A DNA stretch of 40,742 nt from an uncultured Actinomycetes bacterium (lineage in GTDB: Bacteria > Actinomycetota > Actinomycetes > S36-B12 > CAIYMF01), in the NCBI GenBank assembly GCA_903918645.1, contig CAIXFH010000065.1, forward strand, positions 1-40,742, read 5' to 3'. Made by a program: the position numbers and the translations under genes. Under the pieces are notes generated by a model. That model saw nothing but the letters and a program-made list of their open reading frames with translations. It was not told the DNA's origin and searched no databases. Of this stretch, positions 22,473-30,931 are shown piece by piece. Within the stretch, counting starts at the first letter, position 1. Every line of letters begins with the position of its first letter.

Positions 22473-23348
22473 TCATCCTCCAGATATCAGGTCGAGGCTG
22501 GAGTCCTTGCGGCCGAACAGGCGTGGGATCACAAGCGAGAGTGCGACGAGAAGCACGCTCACCGCCAACATGCAGGTACCCACGGCATTGATTGCCGGTG
22601 AGATGGTGAGTCGGATTTCGGAGTAGATACGCACTGACAGTGGCTGTGGGTCGACTCCGGTGGTGAAGAACGCGAGCACGAAGTCGTCGAAAACCAAAGC
22701 GAAGACAAGTAATCCGGCCGCGATGAGCGCGGGCATGATGGTCGGCAAAGTGACAAACCGCAGTGCCTGCCATGAGGTGCAACCCAGATCGCGCGCGGCT
22801 TCCTCAACCTCACCGGACATTGAGGACAGCCGGCCTCGCACGATCACAGCGACGTACGAGATGGAGAAGGTGATCTCGGCGATGATGACGGTGACGAGAG
22901 AGAGTTTGAGGCCGAGGCCGGTGAAGAACAGGAGCGCTGCGACACCCGTGACGATCTCGGGGGTGACGAGCGGCACCAGCGACACAGTGCCGACTGCTCG
23001 TGCCGGACGCGAACTTACTCGTTCAAGTGCAAGAGCAAGCATCGTGCCGAGCAACAGAGCGCCGACCATGGCGATGGACGCGATCATCAGGCTCGCACGC
23101 AATGAGGACTGGAGCCCCTCGTCGTTGAAGAACTGGACGTACCAACGATTGCTGAATCCACCGAACACTGACAGCGACTTCTTTGAGTTGAAGCTGAACA
23201 GAATCACGACCACGATCGGGACATAGAGCAGGACGAAGAATAGCGCCGTGAATGCGACGGCAAAGAACGGTTTGCCCTCAACCGAACGGCGACGCCGAGA
23301 CGTGCTGTGAGTCGTCTTTGCTTCTGTCGCGATCGTGGTTGCTGCCAT
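22473..23348 (-). CDS. potC: Polyamine-type ABC transporter permease PotC
   Basis: Membrane subunit of 291 residues with about six helices. The coupling EAA-type loop EEAARDLGCTSWQALRFVTLP contacts the ATPase. The ATG at 23348 overlaps the potB stop by one base (TGATG); the open frame upstream of it is the antisense shadow of potB. The start context GGGAGA is a fair ribosome-binding site. The basic N-terminus (STSRRRRSVEGK) precedes helix 1. Family assignment is clear. Substrates of Pot-like systems include spermidine, putrescine and sometimes other cations or amino-acid derivatives. Confidence 0.92.
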   Translation of the reverse strand: MAATTIATEAKTTHSTSRRRRSVEGKPFFAVAFTALFFVLLYVPIVVVILFSFNSKKSLSVFGGFSNRWYVQFFNDEGLQSSLRASLMIASIAMVGALLLGTMLALALERVSSRPARAVGTVSLVPLVTPEIVTGVAALLFFTGLGLKLSLVTVIIAEITFSISYVAVIVRGRLSSMSGEVEEAARDLGCTSWQALRFVTLPTIMPALIAAGLLVFALVFDDFVLAFFTTGVDPQPLSVRIYSEIRLTISPAINAVGTCMLAVSVLLVALSLVIPRLFGRKDSSLDLISGG

Positions 23349-24250
23349 CACGTCTCCCGGTTCTGACGCTGAGTGGCGCGAAGGTAAAAGACCATGAAGA
23401 CGAGCAGCGCGAGCATGAGAACGACGGTAAGGGCCGAGCCTAAGGGTTGGTTCTGGCTCTCGAAGAACTGCTGCTGGATCAGGTTTCCGATCATGAACGT
23501 ACTCGGCCCGCCCAGGAGTTGAGCGCTGACGAAGTCGCCGAGCGCAGGCAGGAAAACCAGCAGCACTCCGCCGAGCACTCCGGCCCGGGTTGCAGGCACA
23601 GTGACAGCGAAGAAAGTGCGTAACGGGCTGTGGTACAAGTCTTTTCCGGCCTCGATCAGGGCAGTATCCATGCGTTCGAGCGATGCGTAGATGGGCAGGA
23701 TCATGAATACGACGAAGCCGTAGACCAGCCCGGCAACTACCGCGCCCGGAGTATTCAGGAACTGCACGCCGTCGGTGAATCCCACCGTGTGGAGAGCTTG
23801 ATTGACCAAACCTTCGTCGGAGAGCAATGTTGACCACGCATACATGCGGATCAAGTAACTGGCGAAGAACGGGATCACAAGTGCGGCGATCAGCGCGTTC
23901 TTGTACTTGCCCCCGTGGAGCGCGATGGCGTAAGCCACTGGGTACCCGATGAACATGCATAGGACGACTGTGGTCACCGAGTAGACCAGCGATCTGATGA
24001 ACACCGTGAGGTATGTGGTGTTCATCAACGCTTGATAGTTAGCCAGCGACGTGCCAAATGCGGGTCGACCGTTGGCGTTCACTGTGCCGAACGAGAGTGC
24101 CACGACAATCAAGATGCTGGAAACGAAAAAGACGATCATCCAGGCAGCAGGTGGTAGCAGCAGCCACCCCCAGAGCCGGGTGCGAGTGGCACTTTGCCGC
24201 TTCGCACCGGGCAGGGTGGCTGCCACCGCGTCCTGGAGATCGGTGGACAT
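23348..24250 (-). CDS. potB: Polyamine-type ABC transporter permease PotB
   Basis: Membrane subunit of 300 residues, with the first helix at about 22-44 (LLLPPAAWMIVFFVSSI). The EAA-type loop is ALIEAGKDLYHSPLRTFFAVTVP, and LGDFVSAQLLGG is also typical of PotB. The ATG at 24250 overlaps the potD stop by one base (TGATG). An in-frame ATG at 24274 would lie inside potD and is less likely. The pair PotB/PotC forms the membrane channel. Confidence 0.92.
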   Translation of the reverse strand: MSTDLQDAVAATLPGAKRQSATRTRLWGWLLLPPAAWMIVFFVSSILIVVALSFGTVNANGRPAFGTSLANYQALMNTTYLTVFIRSLVYSVTTVVLCMFIGYPVAYAIALHGGKYKNALIAALVIPFFASYLIRMYAWSTLLSDEGLVNQALHTVGFTDGVQFLNTPGAVVAGLVYGFVVFMILPIYASLERMDTALIEAGKDLYHSPLRTFFAVTVPATRAGVLGGVLLVFLPALGDFVSAQLLGGPSTFMIGNLIQQQFFESQNQPLGSALTVVLMLALLVFMVFYLRATQRQNRET

Positions 24251-25422
24251 CAGGAAGCCTTGACCTCGGTCCACACGGTGTCGCGTGCCGCGGTGTCAGC
24301 GGGCGTGTGGTTGCGATAGACCTTTGTGTCATCGATGTTCTTGAGATCAATGGCCAGCGAGGGCCGACCCTCGACCATTTTCGCGTACGTTGCCTCGCCG
24401 CCCTGAGCCAGCAGTGGGTAGCCCAGGTACTCAATGTTCTTGATGATGTTCTCGGGCCGCAGGAGGTAGTCAAGGAACACCAAAGCCGTACCTGGGTGCG
24501 GCGCATTCGCGGGGATAACCCAGGCGTCGGAGTTGACGGGCATGCCTTCCTTGGGAGCGATGTACTCCCAGATCTTGGGATCCTCTGCGGTGTAGTTGAT
24601 GAAGTTCAGGAAGTCGCCCGACCATTCCTGGTGGATCCACGCGTTACCGCCGGCGAGATTGTTGATGTCGTCGGTGGAGTAGGCGCGTAGGTAGGGCTTC
24701 TGCGAGATCAACTTGTCCTTGATCTTGGCGAGGTCGTCGGGGTTAGCAGTGTTGACGTCCAGGCCGAGAAGCAGCGCCGCCATACCGATTGCCTCGTCGG
24801 CTTCGTCGAGGACGTAGATGTGGCCCTTGCCTTCTTCATTCCACAGATCTGCCCACGAGCCGGTCATCGTGGTGATCTTGTCCTTGCGATACGCGATCCC
24901 GGTTGTATACATCGAGAACGGGATCGAGTAGTCAGAGTTGGGGTCATACCAAGGGTTGTCGAAGTAGCTACCCCAACCAAAAGACTGGTTAGCATTCTTG
25001 AGTTGCGCCTTGTCGATTCGCTGGATCATGTTCTGGTTGCGCAACTGCTCGACGAACCGGGCTCCAGGAAGCACGACGTCGTACTGGTTGCCCGAGCTCA
25101 TCTTGGCCAGCATGCCGGGGTAGGTGTCGTAGTTGGTCTCGATGACCTTGACTCCGTACTCCTTCTTAAATCCCTCCAACACGGTTGGCTCGATGTATTC
25201 GGCCCAGTTGAAGTAGACGAGGTCGCCATCGATGACGGCCTTTGCGGCCGGTGACTCAGACGGCGCGGCGGACCCGCTGGGGGACGTGGAAGCGGCTGGC
25301 GCCGGGGTGTCGCCCGAGAAGCCACAACCCGCGAGCGCCGCGGCGGCGCCAAGACCTAGGGAGCCGCGGAGAAAGTCGCGCCGCCTGACAGTGGGTTCCT
25401 GAGCCGAATTCGAGTTGGTCAT
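24250..25422 (-). CDS. potD: Polyamine-type ABC transporter substrate-binding lipoprotein
   Basis: Extracytoplasmic binding protein of 390 residues. The N-terminus has a twin-arginine motif RRRDFLRG (13-20) and a lipobox LAGC with Cys33, so it is a Tat-exported lipoprotein, as often in actinobacteria. A Ser/Pro/Ala linker follows. The mature domain begins near LVYFNWAEYIEPTVLEGF, the characteristic PotD/PotF opening, and includes YDVVLPGARFVEQL. The acidic and aromatic residues that bind polyamines cannot be judged without alignment. The start overlaps the tetR stop (ATGA), so the regulator and transporter are translated together. Confidence 0.93.
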   Translation of the reverse strand: MTNSNSAQEPTVRRRDFLRGSLGLGAAAALAGCGFSGDTPAPAASTSPSGSAAPSESPAAKAVIDGDLVYFNWAEYIEPTVLEGFKKEYGVKVIETNYDTYPGMLAKMSSGNQYDVVLPGARFVEQLRNQNMIQRIDKAQLKNANQSFGWGSYFDNPWYDPNSDYSIPFSMYTTGIAYRKDKITTMTGSWADLWNEEGKGHIYVLDEADEAIGMAALLLGLDVNTANPDDLAKIKDKLISQKPYLRAYSTDDINNLAGGNAWIHQEWSGDFLNFINYTAEDPKIWEYIAPKEGMPVNSDAWVIPANAPHPGTALVFLDYLLRPENIIKNIEYLGYPLLAQGGEATYAKMVEGRPSLAIDLKNIDDTKVYRNHTPADTAARDTVWTEVKAS

Positions 25423-26132
25423 GGAGTGTCCTTTCGCGTGCTTCGGATATCGCGGGACTTGCGCAGTGCTGACATCGATCGGGACGGTTGGGAGGTGCTG
25501 GACGTTCCCTCGGTGGGGAAGGGAAGCCGACTCGCATAGCCGATGAGCGAGGCGATTGTGGTCGCCACAATCTCGCGGGCGTCGTGCAAAGTGGTGCGTG
25601 GATCGTCGGAGAGCACGCGGGTGCCGAGTCCATCACACATGGCTACGGCAGCGCAGGCGATTGCAGCGGCGTCACAATCGTGGAAGCTTCCGTCGGCGAT
25701 GCCGTCGTTGATGATGCCGGCGATAGCGTTGACGTCACCTTCGTGCAGGTCTGCGTTGACGGCAGCCAGGCGCGGGTGACGCAAGGACATCAGCCCGAAT
25801 TCCTGCCACAGCAACCAATCGCGCGCGAGGCTGTCATCGCTGGGCAGGTAGCGATCGAGGTAGGCGGCCAGCCGTTGGGCGGCTGTGCGTCCGGCATCAC
25901 TGAGCGCCGCTTGATCAAGAACGGTGGTTGATTCATATGAGTGGCGCAGCACCTGCTCGAGCAGGTGCTCCTTTGTCGCGAAGTGATAGTGCAGTAGCGC
26001 GGTGGAGACACCAGCGGCCTTGGCGATCGTGACCATGCGTACAGCGACTAGCCCATCTTGTGAGATGCATGCGGCCGTGGCCTCAAGGATGCGGGTTCTG
26101 GTGTCAGGGACCGTGAAAGTGGCGAGACTCAT
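25419..26132 (-). CDS. TetR-family transcriptional regulator
   Basis: 237-residue regulator. The DNA-binding domain spans about residues 10-60, with recognition helix VSTALLHYHFATKEHLLEQVL, the form seen in BetI-like TetR proteins. The ligand domain follows (WLLWQEFGLMSLRHPRLA), and a polar tail of about 35 residues ends the protein. The ATG at 26132 is preferred to 26210 because the extra 26 residues are Arg/Gly/His-rich and unlike the family. It is the first gene of the polyamine/5-oxoproline operon and faces the flavoprotein operon. The TGACTG-TT-CAGTCA palindrome in between is the likely operator, so it may control both directions and itself. Confidence 0.9.
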   Translation of the reverse strand: MSLATFTVPDTRTRILEATAACISQDGLVAVRMVTIAKAAGVSTALLHYHFATKEHLLEQVLRHSYESTTVLDQAALSDAGRTAAQRLAAYLDRYLPSDDSLARDWLLWQEFGLMSLRHPRLAAVNADLHEGDVNAIAGIINDGIADGSFHDCDAAAIACAAVAMCDGLGTRVLSDDPRTTLHDAREIVATTIASLIGYASRLPFPTEGTSSTSQPSRSMSALRKSRDIRSTRKDTP

Positions 26133-26261
26133 GTGCTGGCCGATCTGCGCTCGATGATGCGGTCTGCGAGCATCTCGACCGCCTCCCGCTGATCTGGCCG
26201 TGCACTGCACTTGTTGGCAGAGCGCGAACTTCCACTTTGATCTTCACTCGAGTGCGGTCTA

Positions 26262-26277
26262 CTGACTGTTCAGTCAG
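26262..26277. promoter_or_regulatory. TetR-type operator palindrome
   Basis: CTGACTG-TT-CAGTCAG, perfect 7 bp arms, the size and form of many TetR operators. It lies in the divergent region and coincides with the -35 element of the rightward promoter. Confidence 0.75.
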
Positions 26278-26290
26278 CGAACGCTAAAGT
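26262..26290 (+). promoter_or_regulatory. Probable rightward promoter of the flavoprotein operon
   Basis: CTGACT (26262-26267), a 17 bp spacer and TAAAGT (26285-26290). The TSS would fall at or next to the ATG at 26298, giving a leaderless mRNA. A TetR protein on the overlapping palindrome would block it. Confidence 0.55.
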
Positions 26291-26297
26291 GCGCCCT

Positions 26298-26393
26298 ATG
26301 CGCTGTCAAGGGATTGTCCGTCGAATCGGCGGTGGAGCCGCGGTTATCGCGCGTCCAGGCAACTGCGTGGCGCGGCGAACTGTGCTGACATGA
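26298..26393 (+). CDS. Possible 31-residue leader ORF
   Basis: ATG at 26298, seven bases after a TAAAGT -10 box, opens a 31-codon frame (begins MRCQGIVRRIGGG) whose TGA overlaps the ATG of the flavoprotein gene (ATGA). That start has no ribosome-binding site of its own, so translation of the short ORF could deliver ribosomes to it. The peptide has no recognisable domain. It may be only a coupling device or chance. Confidence 0.4.
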   Translation: MRCQGIVRRIGGGAAVIARPGNCVARRTVLT

Positions 26394-27634
26394 CCTGTTT
26401 TCTGTTCGCGGACGGCACTCGAACTCTTGCGGAGTTTCGAACTCTCGGGGGGTTGGGCGAGCACGACAGCGCATCGCTTATCGCCCTGGCCGCCGAGGCC
26501 GATCTTCGTGGGCGAGGTGGAGCCGGGTTTCCGTTCGCGCGCAAGCTCTCCGCAGTCGCCGAATCCGTTGATCCCGTGCGGATCGCGATCGCCAACGGCG
26601 AGGAAGGCGAGCCTGGCTCGGTCAAGGACCGAGTGCTCATGCGCACCAAGCCGCACCTTGTTCTCGACGGGCTGCGCCTTGCCGCGTCAGCGGTAGGCGC
26701 GCAGCGATCGATTGTCTATGTGTCTGACATCGAGAGCGCGGTGGTGTTGCGCGCGGTGATCGCGAATGAGGGCTCATCCTTCGGCAGCATCGAGGTGTTC
26801 GAGGTTCCTCCGGCGTACGTCGCTGGCGAGGAGACAGCCGCGGTGCGGGCCATCGATGGTGGCCCTGCCCTTCCGACTGCAAAACCTCCAAGGCCGTTCG
26901 AGGCGGGTGTCGGTGGGCACCCCACTCTCATCGCGAATGTCGAAACCCTGGCTCAGTTTGCGATGCTGGCCGCTCGGGGAGCTAGTGAGTTCGGTCGTGG
27001 CACCCTGCTGTCGACGGTGCACTCGTCGACTCACTCGGGTGCGCTGGTTGAGGTTCCCGTGGGCACCCCCATGCGTGAGGTCCTCGCTCTTGTGACACCG
27101 ATCCAGGACGTCCGCGCGATCCTTACCGGCGGCCTCTTTGGTGGTGTTCAACCGGCGGCACTGTTCGACGTTGCGCTCGAGCATGATGCGCTCCGGGCCG
27201 CTGGATCAGCGCTTGGCTGCGCCGCATTTCATGTGGTAAGCGCATCAGATTGCGTTGTTGAACTCGTCACCGACGCAATGAGTTTCCTTGGCCGGGAGAG
27301 CGCCCAACAGTGCGGCTCGTGTCTCAAAGGCACAGCAGCGATGGCTGCTGCCATGCGCCGCATCGCCGCCGGTGATCACGCTGACACCGATGTTGAGGCT
27401 CTCGGCCGCTGGGCGGTGTCATTGCGTGGCCGTGGCAACTGTGCGCTCCTCGACGCGGCGTGCCTGATGCTGTCGTCACTGCTAGAACATTGGCGGCTCG
27501 ATCTTGAATCGCACGCTGTCGGACATGGCTGCGAGTTGTGCCGGGCTCGAGTCATCGCAGACGACTTCGCGATCACGCGACTGCGTGTGCCCCCTACGCT
27601 GGTACCACTGTCTCTGGAAGGAATCACCACATGA
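26390..27634 (+). CDS. NuoF-like FMN/NADH-binding iron-sulfur flavoprotein
   Basis: 414-residue stand-alone relative of complex I subunit NuoF. The FMN/NADH-binding part has RGRGGAGFPFARK (40-52) and NGEEGEPGSVKDRVLM (69-84). A SLBB-like segment lies at about 205-255. The C-terminal cluster region shows Cys308 and Cys311 (QQCGSC) and Cys351 (GNCALLD), but the third cysteine of the usual CxxCxxC is Gly314, so a standard [4Fe-4S] cluster is doubtful. CELC at 381-384 may compensate. It precedes a ferredoxin with a 4 bp overlap, so it most likely passes electrons from NAD(P)H to that ferredoxin. The ATG at 26390 has no ribosome-binding site and overlaps a small upstream ORF. Confidence 0.85.
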   Translation: MTCFLFADGTRTLAEFRTLGGLGEHDSASLIALAAEADLRGRGGAGFPFARKLSAVAESVDPVRIAIANGEEGEPGSVKDRVLMRTKPHLVLDGLRLAASAVGAQRSIVYVSDIESAVVLRAVIANEGSSFGSIEVFEVPPAYVAGEETAAVRAIDGGPALPTAKPPRPFEAGVGGHPTLIANVETLAQFAMLAARGASEFGRGTLLSTVHSSTHSGALVEVPVGTPMREVLALVTPIQDVRAILTGGLFGGVQPAALFDVALEHDALRAAGSALGCAAFHVVSASDCVVELVTDAMSFLGRESAQQCGSCLKGTAAMAAAMRRIAAGDHADTDVEALGRWAVSLRGRGNCALLDAACLMLSSLLEHWRLDLESHAVGHGCELCRARVIADDFAITRLRVPPTLVPLSLEGITT

Positions 27635-27825
27635 AGCTCGTCGTCGATGCCGCACTGTGTCAGGGCTACGGCCTTTGCCATGACGAGGCACCGGATCTTC
27701 TCGAACTCGATGAATTTGGCTATGCCGGAACCATCAGCGAGGGAATCGTTGTGCCAGAAAGAATGTCGGCGGCGGAGGCTGCGGTGGGCATCTGCCCAGC
27801 GCGTGCACTGCGCCTCGTCGACTGA
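27631..27825 (+). CDS. [3Fe-4S] ferredoxin
   Basis: 64-residue ferredoxin with Cys10, Cys16 (CQGYGLC) and Cys54 (GICPARAL), the three-cysteine pattern of actinobacterial single-cluster ferredoxins that feed cytochrome P450s and other oxygenases. The APDLLELDEFG segment is typical. The ATG at 27631 follows GGAAGGA and overlaps the flavoprotein stop (ATGA). A longer open frame upstream is the shadow of the flavoprotein gene. The electron acceptor is not encoded in the window: no P450 or oxygenase is seen. Confidence 0.93.
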   Translation: MKLVVDAALCQGYGLCHDEAPDLLELDEFGYAGTISEGIVVPERMSAAEAAVGICPARALRLVD

Positions 27826-29957
27826 TGACAGTCTTACCGACGCCCCAGGTAACTCCGACAGAACGTGTCGAGCGAAGGAACTCCGTGTCTGCTGCTCCTG
27901 TGCGCGACCTCACTGCCTTGTTCGAGCCACGCTCGGTGGGTGTAATCGGCGCAAGTGATGACCCCACCAAGTGGGGCAACATGATCACCCGCCACTTGCT
28001 CGCTGCCCACCATCCGCGCAGCGTCTACTTGGTCAATCGCAAAGGTGGCACGGTTCTAGGCCAGCCCACTCTCACCCGACTCGTCGATGCGCCTGAGCCC
28101 GTGGAACTGGTCGTCATCTGTGTGCCCGCCGGGGTATTCGTTGAGGCAGTTGATGACGCTCTTTCGGCCGGTGCCAAGGCGATCGTCGCGATCACCGCTG
28201 GCCTTTCTGAACTCTCCGACGAAGGCCGCGAGATCGAGGAGGAAGCCCTTCGGCACATCTCGGCTGCAGGGGCTGTACTGGTGGGGCCTAACTGTCTTGG
28301 TGTCATCGATACAACCTCGTCGCTCTATCTGTCATCGGATCCGTTCAACGCGGGCAACATCGCTGTGCTCTCGCAGAGCGGTAACGTCGTGATTGATATC
28401 GACCGTCTGCTTGACGACCGCGGGCTCGGTATTTCGCGGTTCGTGTCGCTGGGCAATCAGTCAGACGTCTCTCTCGCTGAACTCATGCGCGCGATGGTCG
28501 ACCACGAAGGCACAAGAGCCGTGGCAATCTACGCCGAGGATGTACGCGACGGCCGAGCCTTTGTTGCAGCTGCGCGCGAGCTAGCTCAGGTCGGAAAGCC
28601 CGTGGTGTTGCTGGCTCCTGGCCGCAGCGCGGCCGCAACGCGAGGCGCGGCTTCGCACACCGGATCACTCACGAGCCCAGCGCGAGTAATTGATGCGGCC
28701 TGCGCCGCCGGCGCAGTCCATCGAGTCGAGACCCCTGATGAACTTGTCGACGCGCTTGTGGCACTTGTTGGGCCGCGGCGCGCGGCTGGAACTCGTACCG
28801 CGGTTTTCACTGACGGCGGGGGGCACGGCGCTATCGCCTGCGATGCGTTGTACTCGCAAGGCTTTGACGTTCCGCAACTTTCCGACGAGTTGGGCGCGCT
28901 GCTCAAGGAAGACCTATGGGAGCCATCGCCGGTGAGCAACCCGGTTGACCTCGCGGGCATGGGTGAGCGTGACCCGATGTGCTACCACCGCGGCGTCGCC
29001 CGACTCTTGGCCTCCGATGAGGTGGATTCGGTCTTGTGGATCGGCTACTTCGGCGGCTACTCCATGTATGGCGGCGCGCAGGCTGAAATCGAGTGCGTTG
29101 CTGCTCGTGCAGTAGTGGCCACAGTCCACGCGCAGAGCAAGCCGCTCGTCGTGGCGTCGATGTTTCCAGATGCGCCGAGTGTGCGGATTCTTCGCGAGGG
29201 CGGGATTCCGGTGTATCGCGCGATTGGGGATGCGGCTGCTGGTCTCGCTGCCCTCCGGGCTAAGACGTCTCCGGCGTTCGACGATTCACTCGATCTTTTA
29301 GAGCCTGCGCCACCACTGCCCGACACCGACTACATCTCCACTCGTGAATTGTTCTTGTCTCATGGTGTGCCTTTCCCGGCCCTCGCAGTGGTTCGTAGCG
29401 AAGCTGAATTGAACGATGCAGTAGCCGCCGGGGAACTTGGATTCCCCCTGGTGCTCAAGGCAATGGGGCTGCTGCACAAGTCAGATTCCGGCGGTGTGAT
29501 TCTCGGGATTCGAGATCACGAGTCCTTGCTCTCCGCATACCGTGACCTCATTGCTCGGCTGGATCCGCCCGCAGTCACGGTGGAGCAGATGGCTGACCTC
29601 TCGCAAGGGGTCGAGGTCATCGTTGGCGTACAGCAAGATCTGCGCTTCGGCCCAGTGGTGCTTGTCGGGCTCGGTGGAGTTTTCACCGAGGTTCTCGCCG
29701 ATGTGGCTTTCGCCCTCGCGCCGGTCTCGGAGGCCACGGCTGAATCGTTGTTGCGCGGATTGCGGGGCGCACCGCTGCTGGAGGGCGCTCGCGGCCGAGC
29801 GCCCGTCGACATGGCAGCCTTGGCTCGGGTGGTTGCATCGGTGTCGAAGGTCGCATTGAGTCATCCCGAACTCGTGGAACTTGAGGTCAACCCAGTACTC
29901 GCGTCGGCATCAGGTGCACTGGCACTCGATGCGCGTGCAATCCGGTCCACAGACTGA
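27825..29957 (+). CDS. ADP-forming acyl-CoA synthetase family protein
   Basis: 710-residue fusion of the alpha and beta parts of NDP-forming acetyl/acyl-CoA synthetase, which interconverts acyl-CoA + ADP + Pi with acid + CoA + ATP. The order is a CoA-binding Rossmann domain (SVGVIGASDDPTKWGN, about 37-52), a succinyl-CoA-ligase-like domain with the phospho-histidine motif SHTGSL (His278), and an ATP-grasp domain (about 490-710, FPLVLKAMGLLHKSDSGGV). The ATG overlaps the ferredoxin stop by one base (TGATG). The start may be further in, as the first 25 residues precede the conserved core. The preferred acid is unknown. Some relatives are protein or CoA-pool regulators (Pat-like), but no acetyltransferase domain is present here. 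Confidence 0.88.
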   Translation: MTVLPTPQVTPTERVERRNSVSAAPVRDLTALFEPRSVGVIGASDDPTKWGNMITRHLLAAHHPRSVYLVNRKGGTVLGQPTLTRLVDAPEPVELVVICVPAGVFVEAVDDALSAGAKAIVAITAGLSELSDEGREIEEEALRHISAAGAVLVGPNCLGVIDTTSSLYLSSDPFNAGNIAVLSQSGNVVIDIDRLLDDRGLGISRFVSLGNQSDVSLAELMRAMVDHEGTRAVAIYAEDVRDGRAFVAAARELAQVGKPVVLLAPGRSAAATRGAASHTGSLTSPARVIDAACAAGAVHRVETPDELVDALVALVGPRRAAGTRTAVFTDGGGHGAIACDALYSQGFDVPQLSDELGALLKEDLWEPSPVSNPVDLAGMGERDPMCYHRGVARLLASDEVDSVLWIGYFGGYSMYGGAQAEIECVAARAVVATVHAQSKPLVVASMFPDAPSVRILREGGIPVYRAIGDAAAGLAALRAKTSPAFDDSLDLLEPAPPLPDTDYISTRELFLSHGVPFPALAVVRSEAELNDAVAAGELGFPLVLKAMGLLHKSDSGGVILGIRDHESLLSAYRDLIARLDPPAVTVEQMADLSQGVEVIVGVQQDLRFGPVVLVGLGGVFTEVLADVAFALAPVSEATAESLLRGLRGAPLLEGARGRAPVDMAALARVVASVSKVALSHPELVELEVNPVLASASGALALDARAIRSTD

Positions 29958-30028
29958 TCTCTGCAGACAGCTCGGCTACACCTGCTCTTCTCTTTGGTAC
30001 CACCACGACAACAGGAAGGTGCTTGGCG

Positions 30029-30931
30029 ATGAGTAACGAAGCTCCAGTGAGATTCGGATTAGTGGGTACTGGCTACTGGGCTAGCGAAACCCACGCCACC
30101 GGAATTGACGCTGCCAACGGTGCCGAGCTGACTGCGGTGTGGGGGCGTAATCCGGCTGCCGCCAAGGAGATCGCGGATCGCTACGGCGCTACCGTCCATG
30201 AAGATTTCGACGAGTTCCTCAGCGCTGTCGATGCCGTCTCGTTCTCGGTGCCGCCTGACGTTCAGGCTCCGCTGGTCATTCGAGCCGCGCAAGCAGGCAA
30301 GCACATGCTGATGGAGAAGCCGATCGCGCTCGACGACGACGCCGCGGGTTTGGTGGTTGAGGCGGTAGACACAAGTGGCGTAGCTGCTTTGGTTTTCTTC
30401 ACCCATCTGTTCTCTCCCCCCGTGGTGCAGTGGTTTGACGAGGTGGCGGACGGATCCTGGATCGGCGGCTCGGCACAGTGGCTTGGGTCAGCGCTCGTCG
30501 ACGAGAACCCGTTCAACACCCCGTGGCGGCGGCAATATGGCGGGCTATGGGATGTCGGGCCACACGCGGTCGTCGACCTCCTGCGCACGCTGGGTCCAGT
30601 GACTGATGTCGTAGCGGAATCTGGCGGTGTTGACATCACGCACCTGATCTTGCGTCATGAGAGCGGCGCTACCAGTACCGCGACCCTCACCATCTCAGCC
30701 CCCGATGCTGCGGACGGATTCACCATGATGTTGTGGGGCGCTTCGGGTCGCACAAACCTGCCGATCGAGGGTGTCGACTCGCCGGTCGCATTGACGGGGG
30801 CCATCGAGCAATTGGTATCGATGATCCGCAATGGTGAGAGAAACCATGCTGCTGATGTCCACACCGGTCGCGCGGTACATCAGGTGTTGTCGTCCGCTCA
30901 GCGCCAACTCGATGCGAAGGCCGCGCGATGA
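30029..30931 (+). CDS. Gfo/Idh/MocA-family oxidoreductase
   Basis: About 300 residues. The N-terminal NAD(P)-binding fold starts FGLVGTGYWASETH. The EKP motif with catalytic Lys97 is in LMEKPIALDDD, and the WDVGPHAVVDLL helix supplies the Asp/His pair. Members oxidise sugars, inositols or their derivatives. The ATG at 30029 is preferred to TTG 30023 because AGGAAGG lies nine bases before it. The stop overlaps the next start by four bases (ATGA). It probably starts a three-gene dehydrogenase unit. The 71 bp gap to the acyl-CoA synthetase leaves open whether it has its own promoter. Confidence 0.9.
   Translation: MSNEAPVRFGLVGTGYWASETHATGIDAANGAELTAVWGRNPAAAKEIADRYGATVHEDFDEFLSAVDAVSFSVPPDVQAPLVIRAAQAGKHMLMEKPIALDDDAAGLVVEAVDTSGVAALVFFTHLFSPPVVQWFDEVADGSWIGGSAQWLGSALVDENPFNTPWRRQYGGLWDVGPHAVVDLLRTLGPVTDVVAESGGVDITHLILRHESGATSTATLTISAPDAADGFTMMLWGASGRTNLPIEGVDSPVALTGAIEQLVSMIRNGERNHAADVHTGRAVHQVLSSAQRQLDAKAAR

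Noticed and set aside
22468-22782. Extended N-terminus of PotA
   Set aside because: The extra 100 residues are the shadow of potC and have no similarity to ABC ATPases; the ATG after GGAGG is the sensible start.
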